Of a stretch of DNA of 35,489 nt, positions 16,434-23,826 are shown piece by piece (position 1 is the first letter of the stretch; every line of letters begins with the position of its first letter). A model generated the notes under the pieces. The model did no database searches. It worked only from the letters and a program-made list of their open reading frames with translations, and was not told the origin of the DNA. The stretch spans positions 1 to 35,489 of the forward strand of contig JABMMZ010000083.1 of NCBI GenBank assembly GCA_013205405.1, given 5' to 3'. Source of the DNA: Bacteroidota bacterium (lineage in GTDB: Bacteria; Bacteroidota; Bacteroidia; NS11-12g; UBA955). The position numbers were made by a program, and so were the translations under genes.

Positions 16434-16461
16434 TAATTAATCAAATCGGTCTGATTAATTA
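16434..16461. repeat. Perfect 10-bp inverted repeat
   Basis: TAATTAATCA (16434-16443) and TGATTAATTA (16452-16461) are separated by 8 nt (AATCGGTC). The symmetric arrangement about 120 bp upstream of the broken T9SS gene suits an operator or hairpin. The sequence is AT-rich. Confidence 0.45.
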
Positions 16462-16472
16462 GACTCTGTCTG

Positions 16473-16493
16473 CTAAAATTATATTAATTTTAG
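16473..16493. repeat. Perfect 9-bp inverted repeat
   Basis: CTAAAATTA and TAATTTTAG with a 3-nt centre (TAT) form a 21-bp palindrome 11 nt from the previous one. It could be a dyad operator or a weak hairpin. Confidence 0.42.
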
Positions 16494-16666
16494 TACGCTT
16501 AAAGTACAAACTAAACCAATCAAAACTTTTTTCTTCTCAATAAATATTTAGTGACTGTAATTAGAAGAGCACATACTATATTCAAATTCACAATTATTAT
16601 ATTTAAAAGTTAAATGTAAAGTTTAAACTTTGGAAGAAAATTATGAAATACTAAACTAATATATTT

Positions 16667-19483
16667 CTACCTACTTAGGTACATGCTTTTTTTACTGTAA
16701 ATTTCTCTAAATTCACTGTCTTTAGTGTCTTTAACAAATAATATGGCTTCGCCTGTACTCTTCATTTCGGGGCCTAATTCTCTATTCACATTAGGAAACT
16801 TACTGAAAGAAAATACTGGTATTTTAATAGCATATCCTTTTGGTTTTTGTACGATAGTAAAATCTTTAAGTTTATTAACACCCAACATAATTTTAGTAGC
16901 AATATTTATATAAGGTACATCGTAGGCTTTGCATATAAAAGGAACAGTTCTACTAGCCCTTGGATTGGCTTCTATTACATAAACTTTTTCATCTTTTATA
17001 GCAAATTGTATATTTAATAAGCCTCTAATATTCATATTAAAAGCAAGTTTTTTGCTATACTCTTCCATTTGGTGTTTTACATTTTCGCTAAGACTAAAAG
17101 GAGGTAATACTGCATTGCTATCGCCACTGTGAATGCCGGCTGGTTCTATGTGTTCCATCATACCTATTACATGGCAATTTTCTCCATCGCATATTACATC
17201 ACATTCGGCCTCTTCTGCTCTGTCTAAAAAATGATCTATTAAAACTCTATTTCCAGGCAAATCTCCTAATAAACCTATAACTGCAGCTTCTAAATCTTCA
17301 TCGTTAATTACTATTTTCATACCCTGCCCGCCTAAAACATAACTAGGGCGAACCAATACTGGATAACCAACTTCGTGTGCAATATTCACCGCTTCTTCCG
17401 CTGTTTCGGTAACACCATAATTAGGATAAGGAATATCTAATTTTTTTAATAAATCACTAAATAAACCTCTGTCCTCACTCATGTCCATATCTGGAAAACT
17501 GGTGCCTATTATTTTAATTCCTTTTTCATGCAGCTTTTGTGCAATTTTTAGTGCTGTTTGTCCACCTAACTGTACAATTACTCCTTCAGGTTTTTCTAAT
17601 TCTATTATTTCAAATACATGTTCCCAATAGACTGGTTCAAAATATAGCTTACTTGCCATATCAAAATCAGTGCTTACGGTTTCGGGGTTACAGTTTATCA
17701 TTATGGCCTCGTAGCCACTCTCCTTAGCTGCTAATAAACCATGAACACAGCTATAATCAAACTCTATCCCTTGGCCAATTCTATTGGGTCCACTACCTAG
17801 CACTATTACTTTCTTTTTGTCTGTTACTACGCTTTCATTTTCACCTTCAAAACACGAGTAAAAATAATTGGTAGGCGAGGGAAACTCTGCAGCACAGGTA
17901 TCCACCATTTTATAGGTACGTGTTATACCTAGTTTTTTACGTTTAGCATACACATCATCTTCATCACAATTTTTAAGTAAGAAAGCAATTTGATAATCAC
18001 TGTACCCTTTTTGTTTAGCAGTACGAATTAAATTTTCAGGCAATGTATCTAATGTAAATCGTCTTATTTCTTTTTCAGTATTAACTAAATCTAAAATCTG
18101 CTCTAAATACCAACGGTCAATGCGTGTTATTTTTTGAATGGATGTAAGTGGTATGCCCAATTCTACAGCGTCTTTTAAGTGAAATAATCTATCCCAACTT
18201 GGGTTTTCCAAACTATGTGTAATTTCATCCAAATTTCTTGTTCCTGTACCATCAGCTCCCAGGCCAAATTTACGTATTTCTAAACTTTGACAAGCTTTTT
18301 GCAAAGCCTCTTGAAAACTTCTGCCTATGGCCATTACCTCACCTACCGATTTCATTTGTAAACCAAGTTGCTTATTAGCTCCTTTAAATTTATCAAAATT
18401 CCAACGTGGTATTTTTATAATAACATAATCTATAGCCGGTTCGAAAAATGCGGAGGTCGTTTTAGTTACAGGGTTTTTAAGTTCATCTAAGTTATAGCCA
18501 ATCGCTAATTTAGCTGCTATTTTAGCAATAGGATAACCCGTAGCTTTACTTGCTAAGGCAGAAGAGCGCGAAACTCTTGGATTTATTTCTATAGCGATTA
18601 TTTCTTCATCCTCTGGATTTACAGCAAACTGGACATTACATCCACCCGCAAAATTACCTATGCTGCGCATCATCAAAAATGCCATATCTCTCATTTTTTG
18701 AAAACAAGTATCACTTAATGTCATGGCTGGCGCAATGGTTATACTGTCGCCTGTATGTATGCCCATTGGGTCTAAGTTTTCAATCGTACATATTACAGCT
18801 ATATTTTGAGCATTATCGCGTAATACCTCTAACTCATATTCTTTCCAACCTAAAACAGCTTGTTCTACTAGAACTTCGTGCGAAGGAGAAGCTTCTAAGC
18901 CTACTTTTAATGCCTCGTCTAACTCACCTTTATTTTTTACAAAACCACCACCTGTGCCGCCCAATGTAAACGATGGGCGAATAACCAATGGATAGCCTAT
19001 TTCTCGTGCTATTTCTTTACCTTCTAAATAGGAGTTAGCGGATCTACTTCTAGCTACACCAATACCAATATCTATCATCAATTGGCGAAATAATTCTCTG
19101 TTTTCTGTTTTTTGAATAGCAGCAGTGTCTACCCCAATAATTTTAACATTATATTTTTCCCATAAGCCAATGTCTTCAGCTTCAATGCATAGATTCAAAG
19201 CAGTTTGACCTCCCATAGTTGGCAATACAGCATCTATTTGCCTTTCTTGTAAAATACTTTCAATAGATTTAACGGTAAGTGGTAACAAATATATATGGTC
19301 TGCAGTTACACTATCTGTCATAATAGTAGCAGGATTGCTATTAATTAACGATACTTCAATACCCTCTTCTCTGAGTGAACGAGAAGCTTGGCTACCTGCG
19401 TAATCAAACTCGCAAGCTTGACCTATAACGATAGGACCACTTCCGATTATTAAAACTGACTTAATGGAATTATCTCTTGGCAT
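16667..19483 (-). CDS. carB: Carbamoyl-phosphate synthase large subunit, short form
   Basis: This enzyme makes carbamoyl phosphate from bicarbonate, ammonia (from CarA) and two ATP for pyrimidine and arginine synthesis. It is 938 residues, against 1073 in E. coli. Both synthetase halves are present: the first ATP-grasp near IRPSFTLGGTGGG (about residue 170) with EINPRVSRSSALASKATGYP, the oligomerisation region in the middle, and the second near VRPSYVLGGQGM (about 690) with EANPRASRTVPF. The protein stops soon after EMKSTGEAILFVKDTKDS, where E. coli CarB enters its MGS-like allosteric domain, so that domain is absent. Short CarB forms are known in Bacteroidota. carA is not in the window. An exact TAATTTTG lies 17 nt upstream. 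Confidence 0.97.
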   Translation of the reverse strand: MPRDNSIKSVLIIGSGPIVIGQACEFDYAGSQASRSLREEGIEVSLINSNPATIMTDSVTADHIYLLPLTVKSIESILQERQIDAVLPTMGGQTALNLCIEAEDIGLWEKYNVKIIGVDTAAIQKTENRELFRQLMIDIGIGVARSRSANSYLEGKEIAREIGYPLVIRPSFTLGGTGGGFVKNKGELDEALKVGLEASPSHEVLVEQAVLGWKEYELEVLRDNAQNIAVICTIENLDPMGIHTGDSITIAPAMTLSDTCFQKMRDMAFLMMRSIGNFAGGCNVQFAVNPEDEEIIAIEINPRVSRSSALASKATGYPIAKIAAKLAIGYNLDELKNPVTKTTSAFFEPAIDYVIIKIPRWNFDKFKGANKQLGLQMKSVGEVMAIGRSFQEALQKACQSLEIRKFGLGADGTGTRNLDEITHSLENPSWDRLFHLKDAVELGIPLTSIQKITRIDRWYLEQILDLVNTEKEIRRFTLDTLPENLIRTAKQKGYSDYQIAFLLKNCDEDDVYAKRKKLGITRTYKMVDTCAAEFPSPTNYFYSCFEGENESVVTDKKKVIVLGSGPNRIGQGIEFDYSCVHGLLAAKESGYEAIMINCNPETVSTDFDMASKLYFEPVYWEHVFEIIELEKPEGVIVQLGGQTALKIAQKLHEKGIKIIGTSFPDMDMSEDRGLFSDLLKKLDIPYPNYGVTETAEEAVNIAHEVGYPVLVRPSYVLGGQGMKIVINDEDLEAAVIGLLGDLPGNRVLIDHFLDRAEEAECDVICDGENCHVIGMMEHIEPAGIHSGDSNAVLPPFSLSENVKHQMEEYSKKLAFNMNIRGLLNIQFAIKDEKVYVIEANPRASRTVPFICKAYDVPYINIATKIMLGVNKLKDFTIVQKPKGYAIKIPVFSFSKFPNVNRELGPEMKSTGEAILFVKDTKDSEFREIYSKKSMYLSR

Positions 19484-19500
19484 TTAAAATTAAAATTTGA

Positions 19501-19508
19501 CAAAATTA
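19501..19508 (-). promoter_or_regulatory. -7 promoter element for carB
   Basis: The minus strand reads TAATTTTG (exact TAnnTTTG) 17 nt before the carB ATG. A TTTG further upstream is at only 11-nt spacing, too close for a normal -33. Confidence 0.38.
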
Positions 19509-19569
19509 AGGTTTTATACCAAATTGAAATAACAATGTGGAGAAGTAGCTGAAATTAATATTTCTTTTT

Positions 19570-19929
19570 CTACCCTTCCCTTTTCACTAACATATATCTA
19601 TTTTCCTCTAGCTTTAAATAGCCATACTCATAGCAAAAACGATACAAAGTACCGGTTTTAGTAATATACTCGTTGGTATAAAAAGAAAAATTAAATTCAG
19701 CATCTTTCAGTTTTTTTTCCATAACGGTAATTTTGCCTTCTGTAGGTATTAATTCTTGCAGAATTTTTCTATTTTTCTTTAAAATACTATTGACCTTTTT
19801 TACATAAATGCTGTCATCGCTATTTAGTTTATTATTATGATTATTGCGACAGGCATCATCACAAAACTTTTTATCTTTTCGCCCATTTAAAGGCTTACCA
19901 CAATCTAAACAAACTCTTGATTCTGCCAT
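19570..19929 (-). CDS. Small zinc-ribbon protein
   Basis: This 119-residue protein begins with a four-cysteine zinc-binding motif, CLDCGKPLNGRKDKKFCDDAC (C-x2-C, then FC-x3-C), followed by RNNHNNK. The rest is a basic helical segment (YVKKVNSILKKNRKILQEL) and an aromatic-rich tail (FSFYTNEYITKTGTLYRFCYEYGYL). No signal peptide is seen. The N-terminal motif is like the zinc ribbons found in many small Bacteroidota proteins of unknown role; DNA or RNA binding is possible but unproven. It starts 4 nt after the stop of the GT2 upstream on the same strand, so the two are co-transcribed. carB follows 86 nt later with its own -7 element. Confidence 0.8.
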   Translation of the reverse strand: MAESRVCLDCGKPLNGRKDKKFCDDACRNNHNNKLNSDDSIYVKKVNSILKKNRKILQELIPTEGKITVMEKKLKDAEFNFSFYTNEYITKTGTLYRFCYEYGYLKLEENRYMLVKREG

Positions 19930-19933
19930 AATA

Positions 19934-20758
19934 TTATGCTTTTTTTGCTTTCAATTTACTTATCCAATAGGTTACTCCTTTGGAAGGCGTTTTTAATTCA
20001 CCTTGCCATTTACCACCCATTTTTAACATTGTTCTATAAAAATAGCCTGAGGTTAATTTCCATTTTTGCATAAATTGTTTGCGACCATCATTTTTTACTA
20101 TCTTGCCTGTAGATTTACTCATAAAATGATACACTTTACTTTCGCCAATTCCTTTAAAATAACGCACACCCTCTTGCCATAATTTCATACTAAAATCTGG
20201 ATCGCTATACATGCCAGGGCTAAACTCTTCACTATAGCCTCCCACCATGTCCCATAGTGCTTTTGGCACTAAATTAGGAGGCCAACTAGCCCCATTCCAA
20301 TCTTCCATTTTAAAAGATTTATAGCTATCCATCAGGGATTTTTCTTTAAAATTTTTTATGTCACCAAAATCTAAACCTTGCAATATATTAGCATCTTTAC
20401 CTTCTTTTGGTTCTATCATTGTGCTAGAAATAAAGAAGTTTTGATGCCCAATTGTTTCCATGTCTTTTACTAAAAAATAATCCCATCCAGGCAAGGCATA
20501 CATATCGTCATTAAAATAACAAATAAAATCGGTTTTAGCAAGTTTAGAAGCATAATTCAATGCTTTACAAATTCCAATATTTTGCTGACTGTGGGTATAT
20601 TCCATAGCTTCATCTTTAGCCCATTGCAAACTGCCATCGCTACCATCATTTATATGTAAAATAATTTGATGCGAAAAAGTAGAGTTTTTTTTTAGGCTCT
20701 CTACGCAGGTTTTTAAGTATGTTAAATTATTCCATGTAGGAATCAGAATGCTAAACAT
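19934..20758 (-). CDS. Family 2 glycosyltransferase
   Basis: This 274-residue GT-A enzyme has SILIPTWNNLTYLKTCVESL at the N-terminus, INDGSDGS (about 38), QNIGICKALNYASKLAKTDF, the metal-binding CYFNDDMYALPGWD (about 87-95), and later WNGASWPPNLVPKALWDMVGGY and EFSPGMYSDPDFSMKLW, which play the acceptor-loop and catalytic ED roles. A basic C-terminus (SKLKAKKA) lacks membrane helices. It is co-transcribed with the zinc-ribbon gene (4-nt gap). The bidirectional terminator just upstream separates it from the helical repeat protein, although no promoter was recognised in the short gap. The substrate is unknown; a surface glycan is likely. Confidence 0.9.
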   Translation of the reverse strand: MFSILIPTWNNLTYLKTCVESLKKNSTFSHQIILHINDGSDGSLQWAKDEAMEYTHSQQNIGICKALNYASKLAKTDFICYFNDDMYALPGWDYFLVKDMETIGHQNFFISSTMIEPKEGKDANILQGLDFGDIKNFKEKSLMDSYKSFKMEDWNGASWPPNLVPKALWDMVGGYSEEFSPGMYSDPDFSMKLWQEGVRYFKGIGESKVYHFMSKSTGKIVKNDGRKQFMQKWKLTSGYFYRTMLKMGGKWQGELKTPSKGVTYWISKLKAKKA

Positions 20759-20768
20759 TAAAGCAAAG

Positions 20769-20805
20769 AAAAAGCAATTAGATGGTTTTATCTAATTGCT
20801 TTTTT
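20769..20805 (-). terminator. Bidirectional terminator with 15-bp stem
   Basis: AAAAAGCAATTAGAT (20769-20783) and ATCTAATTGCTTTTT (20790-20804) are perfect complements with a 6-nt loop. On the minus strand it follows the stop at 20832 by 27 nt and ends that gene. It lies 10 nt from the start codon of the next gene. Confidence 0.85.
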
Positions 20806-20831
20806 AAAAAAATTATTTTTTATTCTTTAAT

Positions 20832-21236
20832 TTAAGCTTTTGGCTCTTCTGTAGGGGCTTTGTCATCATCACCATCAAATTTATCTTTGATGTTTTCGAT
20901 AGTATCAGATGCTTTGTGTTTTAATTCTTCAATTTTATCACTTGCTTGGTCGTTCAATTCTTCAATTTTGTTTTCAATTTTATCAATATAAGGTGCTGCA
21001 GTTTCTTTCAAATCGCCTAATTTATCTTCAGCTATTTCTTTCCATTCTTGTGCTTTATCACCAATTGCGTCTACAGCATCTTCTACTTTATCTTGTATAC
21101 TTTCAATAAAACTTTTGCTTTCTGTAGTTGCTGTTTTGACTGCGTTAGTTGCTTTAGTTGCAGTAGCAGTAGTAGCTGCTTTTAGTTCTTCAATTTTACC
21201 ACCAAAAAGTGATTTAATTTTGTTTAATATGCTCAT
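20832..21236 (-). CDS. Helical repeat protein (YtxH/LEA-like)
   Basis: I start at the ATG at 21234-21236 (MSILNKIKSLFGG), giving 134 residues; the 8-residue extension in the track (MQKLKNYK) is AT-driven and unlikely. The protein has an amphipathic N-terminus, an Ala/Thr-rich linker (about 18-42), then heptad- and 11-mer-like repeats such as DKVEDAVDAIGDKAQEW, KIENKIEELNDQASDKIEEL and HKASDTIENIKDKF, and an acidic tail. It is predicted to be all-helical and highly charged, like YtxH, apolipoprotein or LEA-type stress proteins. No signal peptide or certain TM helix is seen, though the first 12 residues could lie on a membrane. It is monocistronic with a strong terminator. Function is unknown; stress protection is only an analogy. 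Confidence 0.8.
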   Translation of the reverse strand: MSILNKIKSLFGGKIEELKAATTATATKATNAVKTATTESKSFIESIQDKVEDAVDAIGDKAQEWKEIAEDKLGDLKETAAPYIDKIENKIEELNDQASDKIEELKHKASDTIENIKDKFDGDDDKAPTEEPKA

Positions 21237-21337
21237 TTTGTAATTTTTTAATTTCTGCAAGTTTAGTTAAAAAATATTAAAACAATGTTTTTATTACGTT
21301 AATAAATTTTCGCTCTTAAAATATGATAATTTAATTT

Positions 21338-21345
21338 TACGTTTG
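21338..21345 (+). promoter_or_regulatory. -7 promoter element for tdh operon
   Basis: TACGTTTG matches TAnnTTTG and lies 17 nt before the tdh ATG at 21363. It would drive tdh and the genes downstream. Confidence 0.45.
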
Positions 21346-21362
21346 CAGTATAATTAATTTTT

Positions 21363-22328
21363 ATGTCAGAAAACATTTTGGTAATAGGTAGTTGCGGTCA
21401 GTTAGGTACCGAGCTGGTAGAATCTTTAAGAAAAATATATGGCGATGCAAATGTTATTGCTTCTGATATTAGACAAAGTGATGACGCCATATTTAAACAA
21501 GGACCATTTGAAACATTAGATATTTTAGATAAAAATAAACTATCAGAAATTTTAACACAATATAAACCTACCCAAGTATACCATTTAGCAGCATTATTAA
21601 GTGCTACAGCAGAAGCCAAACCTAAATTAGGATGGACACTGAATATGGATGGATTGTTTAATGTGTTAGATGCTGCTATAGATTTTAAAATAGGAAAAGT
21701 ATATTGGCCTAGTAGTATTGCTGTTTTTGGTCCGAATACCCCTGTTAATAATACACCTCAGAACTGCGTAATGGACCCTAATACTATTTATGGTATTAGC
21801 AAACAAGCTGGCGAACGCTATTGCGAATACTATTTTCAAAAACGCGGAGTAGATGTTAGAAGCATACGATACCCTGGTCTTATTGGGTACAAAAGTGCTC
21901 CTGGTGGAGGCACTACAGATTATGCTGTAAGTATATACCACGATGCCTTAACCGCTGGCAAGCACAATTGTTTTCTTTCTGAAAATACTGAATTGCCTAT
22001 GTTGTATATGCCCGATGCTTTAAAAGCTACCTTAGATATTATGCATGCACCGGCAGATAAAATAAAAATAAGAAGCAGTTATAATCTTTCAGGAATGAGT
22101 TTTGCGCCTAAAGAAATTACAAAAGCTATTCAAAAATATATACCTGAATTTACTACAGAATACAATCCAGACAAACGACAAGCTATAGCCGATAGCTGGC
22201 CTAATAGTATTGATGATGCTGAAGCAAGACAAGATTGGGGATGGCAGCCATCTTATAATTTAGATACTATGACCAAAGATATGTTAGTTAATTTGGCACC
22301 TACTTATGGCAAAACTTTAAGTCTTTAA
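21363..22328 (+). CDS. tdh: L-threonine 3-dehydrogenase, SDR type
   Basis: This enzyme oxidises L-threonine with NAD+ to 2-amino-3-ketobutyrate, which Kbl then cleaves. The 321-residue protein is an extended short-chain dehydrogenase, not the zinc alcohol-dehydrogenase type of E. coli. It has GSCGQLGTEL (9-18), ASDIRQSD at the end of the second strand, YHLAALLSATAE, the catalytic Ser in WPSSIAVFGP (117-118) and Tyr143/Lys147 in TIYGISK, then RYPGLIGYKSAPGGGTTDY, a stretch that fits the SDR-type Tdh group known from Flavobacterium and Cupriavidus. kbl is 16 kb away. It starts the plus-strand run tdh-trhO-DUF1761, with trhO 15 nt downstream. Confidence 0.93.
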   Translation: MSENILVIGSCGQLGTELVESLRKIYGDANVIASDIRQSDDAIFKQGPFETLDILDKNKLSEILTQYKPTQVYHLAALLSATAEAKPKLGWTLNMDGLFNVLDAAIDFKIGKVYWPSSIAVFGPNTPVNNTPQNCVMDPNTIYGISKQAGERYCEYYFQKRGVDVRSIRYPGLIGYKSAPGGGTTDYAVSIYHDALTAGKHNCFLSENTELPMLYMPDALKATLDIMHAPADKIKIRSSYNLSGMSFAPKEITKAIQKYIPEFTTEYNPDKRQAIADSWPNSIDDAEARQDWGWQPSYNLDTMTKDMLVNLAPTYGKTLSL

Positions 22329-22343
22329 TTTTTATTTAGAAAG

Positions 22344-23360
22344 ATGAAATTAGTTAATAAATTTAATGCTTTAGAGCTTAAAAAAAAACTAATTGAAAGT
22401 ACTGAATCGCGCACTACTGTCTCTTTTTATAAATATCATAAAATAGAAGATCCTCAAACTTTTCGAGATAATTTATTTATTGAGTGGCGTAAACTTAATG
22501 TTTTAGGCAGAATATATATTGCATCTGAAGGAATAAATGCCCAATTATCTGTTCCAACAGAGCTTTTTGAAAGCTTTAAAAAGGAACTTTACACTATCGA
22601 TTTTTTAAATAATATTCGTCTGAATATTGCAGTAGATGATAATGGAAAATCCTTTTTTAAACTAGCTATAAAAGTAAGGATAAAAATAGTAGCTGATGGT
22701 ATTTCTGACCCTACTTTTGATGTTTCAAAAATAGGAAAGCACCTAAAAGCTGAGGAATACAATGCTTTAACAGAACAGAAAGATATTACCATTATAGATA
22801 TGCGCAACCATTATGAAAGCGAGGTTGGTCATTTTGAAAATGCAGTATTGCCCGATGTAGATACTTTTAGACAACAATTGCCCTTTGTAGTTAATTTATT
22901 GGAAGATAAAAAAGACAAGCCAGTAGTAATGTATTGTACTGGTGGAATAAGATGTGAAAAAGCCAGTGCTTACTTATTGCATAAAGGATTTACAGAAGTT
23001 TACCAATTGGAAGGTGGTATTATAAAATATGCCCAAGAAGTAAAAGAAAAAGGCTTAGAAAATAAATTTCATGGTAAAAATTTTGTTTTTGATGAACGCT
23101 TAAGTGAAAGTATTTCAAATGAGATAATAGCCAAATGCCACCAATGTGTTAGTCCTTTTGATGTACACAGCAATTGTGCCAATGTAGCCTGTAATTTACT
23201 GTTTTTACAATGCACTAGTTGTAAGTTTAAATACAATCATTGTTGTAGCGAAGAATGTAAAACTATTTATGCCATGCCCGAAGAAGAACAAAAAGCACTA
23301 AGAAGAGGTAAGCAATATGGTCGTTTGGTATTTAAAAAGGGACGTAAAATAAAAACTTAA
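22344..23360 (+). CDS. trhO: tRNA uridine(34) 5-hydroxylase, rhodanese type (TrhO/YceA)
   Basis: This enzyme is known from E. coli TrhO and B. subtilis homologues to hydroxylate U34 of certain tRNAs using O2 and prephenate-independent chemistry. The 338-residue protein has an N-terminal ferredoxin-like region (VSFYKYHKIEDP, IYIASEGINAQLS), a rhodanese domain (DITIIDMRNHYESEVGHFENA) with active-site loop MYCTGGIRCEKA (Cys198), and a C-terminal Cys-rich part (CHQC, CANVACN, CTSCKFKYNHCCSEEC) likely to bind zinc. The whole length is as expected. It lies 15 nt after tdh, so co-transcription is likely although the functions are unrelated. Confidence 0.93.
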   Translation: MKLVNKFNALELKKKLIESTESRTTVSFYKYHKIEDPQTFRDNLFIEWRKLNVLGRIYIASEGINAQLSVPTELFESFKKELYTIDFLNNIRLNIAVDDNGKSFFKLAIKVRIKIVADGISDPTFDVSKIGKHLKAEEYNALTEQKDITIIDMRNHYESEVGHFENAVLPDVDTFRQQLPFVVNLLEDKKDKPVVMYCTGGIRCEKASAYLLHKGFTEVYQLEGGIIKYAQEVKEKGLENKFHGKNFVFDERLSESISNEIIAKCHQCVSPFDVHSNCANVACNLLFLQCTSCKFKYNHCCSEECKTIYAMPEEEQKALRRGKQYGRLVFKKGRKIKT

Positions 23361-23372
23361 CATTCTTATTAT

Positions 23373-23789
23373 TTGGTGATTAGAAAAATTCTTTTATATT
23401 TTCCTCAACCTCTAAAAAATATAAAACATTATGAATTTTTTTCAATTTTAGTGCCTGCCTTAGTAGCACTCCCAATTGGATTTATTTGGTATAATCCAAA
23501 AGTATTTGGCAATGCGTGGATGAAAACCATTGGTAAAACAGAACAAGAACTTAAAGATGGATTACCAAATATGGTTTTAGTTTTTGGTTTAATTTTTGCA
23601 TTTATGATTGCGCTTGTAGTAACCACAAATGTTATTCTCCAAATTGGTAATAATTGTTTAGATCATATATGGGATAGTTTAAAAGCTTTGGTGTTGATGA
23701 TTTACCATTGGTGCAATTTCACGCATCTCCTATTGATTGGTTTAGCAATTTTAGTGGTGCGTATCATAACTTTTAAAAATAATAATTAA
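23373..23789 (+). pseudogene. DUF1761-like membrane protein gene, apparently frameshifted
   Basis: The ORF contains FSILVPALVALPIGFIWYNP and KVFGNAWMKTIGKTEQELK, the conserved start of DUF1761 membrane proteins, but in this frame it lacks the usual MNF start. An ATG at 23431 begins ATG AAT TTT TTT in another frame; one extra T in the seven-T run would give MNFFSILVPALV, the expected family start. The track start (MVIRKILLYFPQ) lies in upstream DNA. The second half (NNCLDHIWDSLKALVLMIYHW) does not look like DUF1761. A different frame at 23678-23776 reads SFGVDDLPLVQFHASP-like protein, hinting at more damage. It is either a decayed gene or one with homopolymer errors. A terminator hairpin follows. 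Confidence 0.6.
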
Positions 23790-23792
23790 TTA

Positions 23793-23826
23793 TAAAAAAG
23801 AGAGGTTAATACAACCTCCTTTTTTA
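23793..23826 (+). terminator. Terminator hairpin directly before the next start codon
   Basis: GAGGTT (23802-23807) and AACCTC (23813-23818) with a 5-nt loop are flanked by AAAAAAG on the left and CTTTTTT on the right, so the stem extends with one bulge. The U-tract ends at 23825, right before the ATG at 23826. Confidence 0.72.

Larger units (their letters stand above)
16322..16666. other. 345-bp gap with two perfect palindromes
   Basis: No ORF is present. The gap lies between the end of carB (minus) and the start of the broken T9SS gene (minus). It contains TAATTAATCA/TGATTAATTA (16434-16461) and CTAAAATTA/TAATTTTAG (16473-16493), with a TTAATTAGAC motif occurring twice (16418-16427, and ending at 16464). 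It could hold an operator for the T9SS gene, and may also carry the carB transcript end. Confidence 0.5.
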
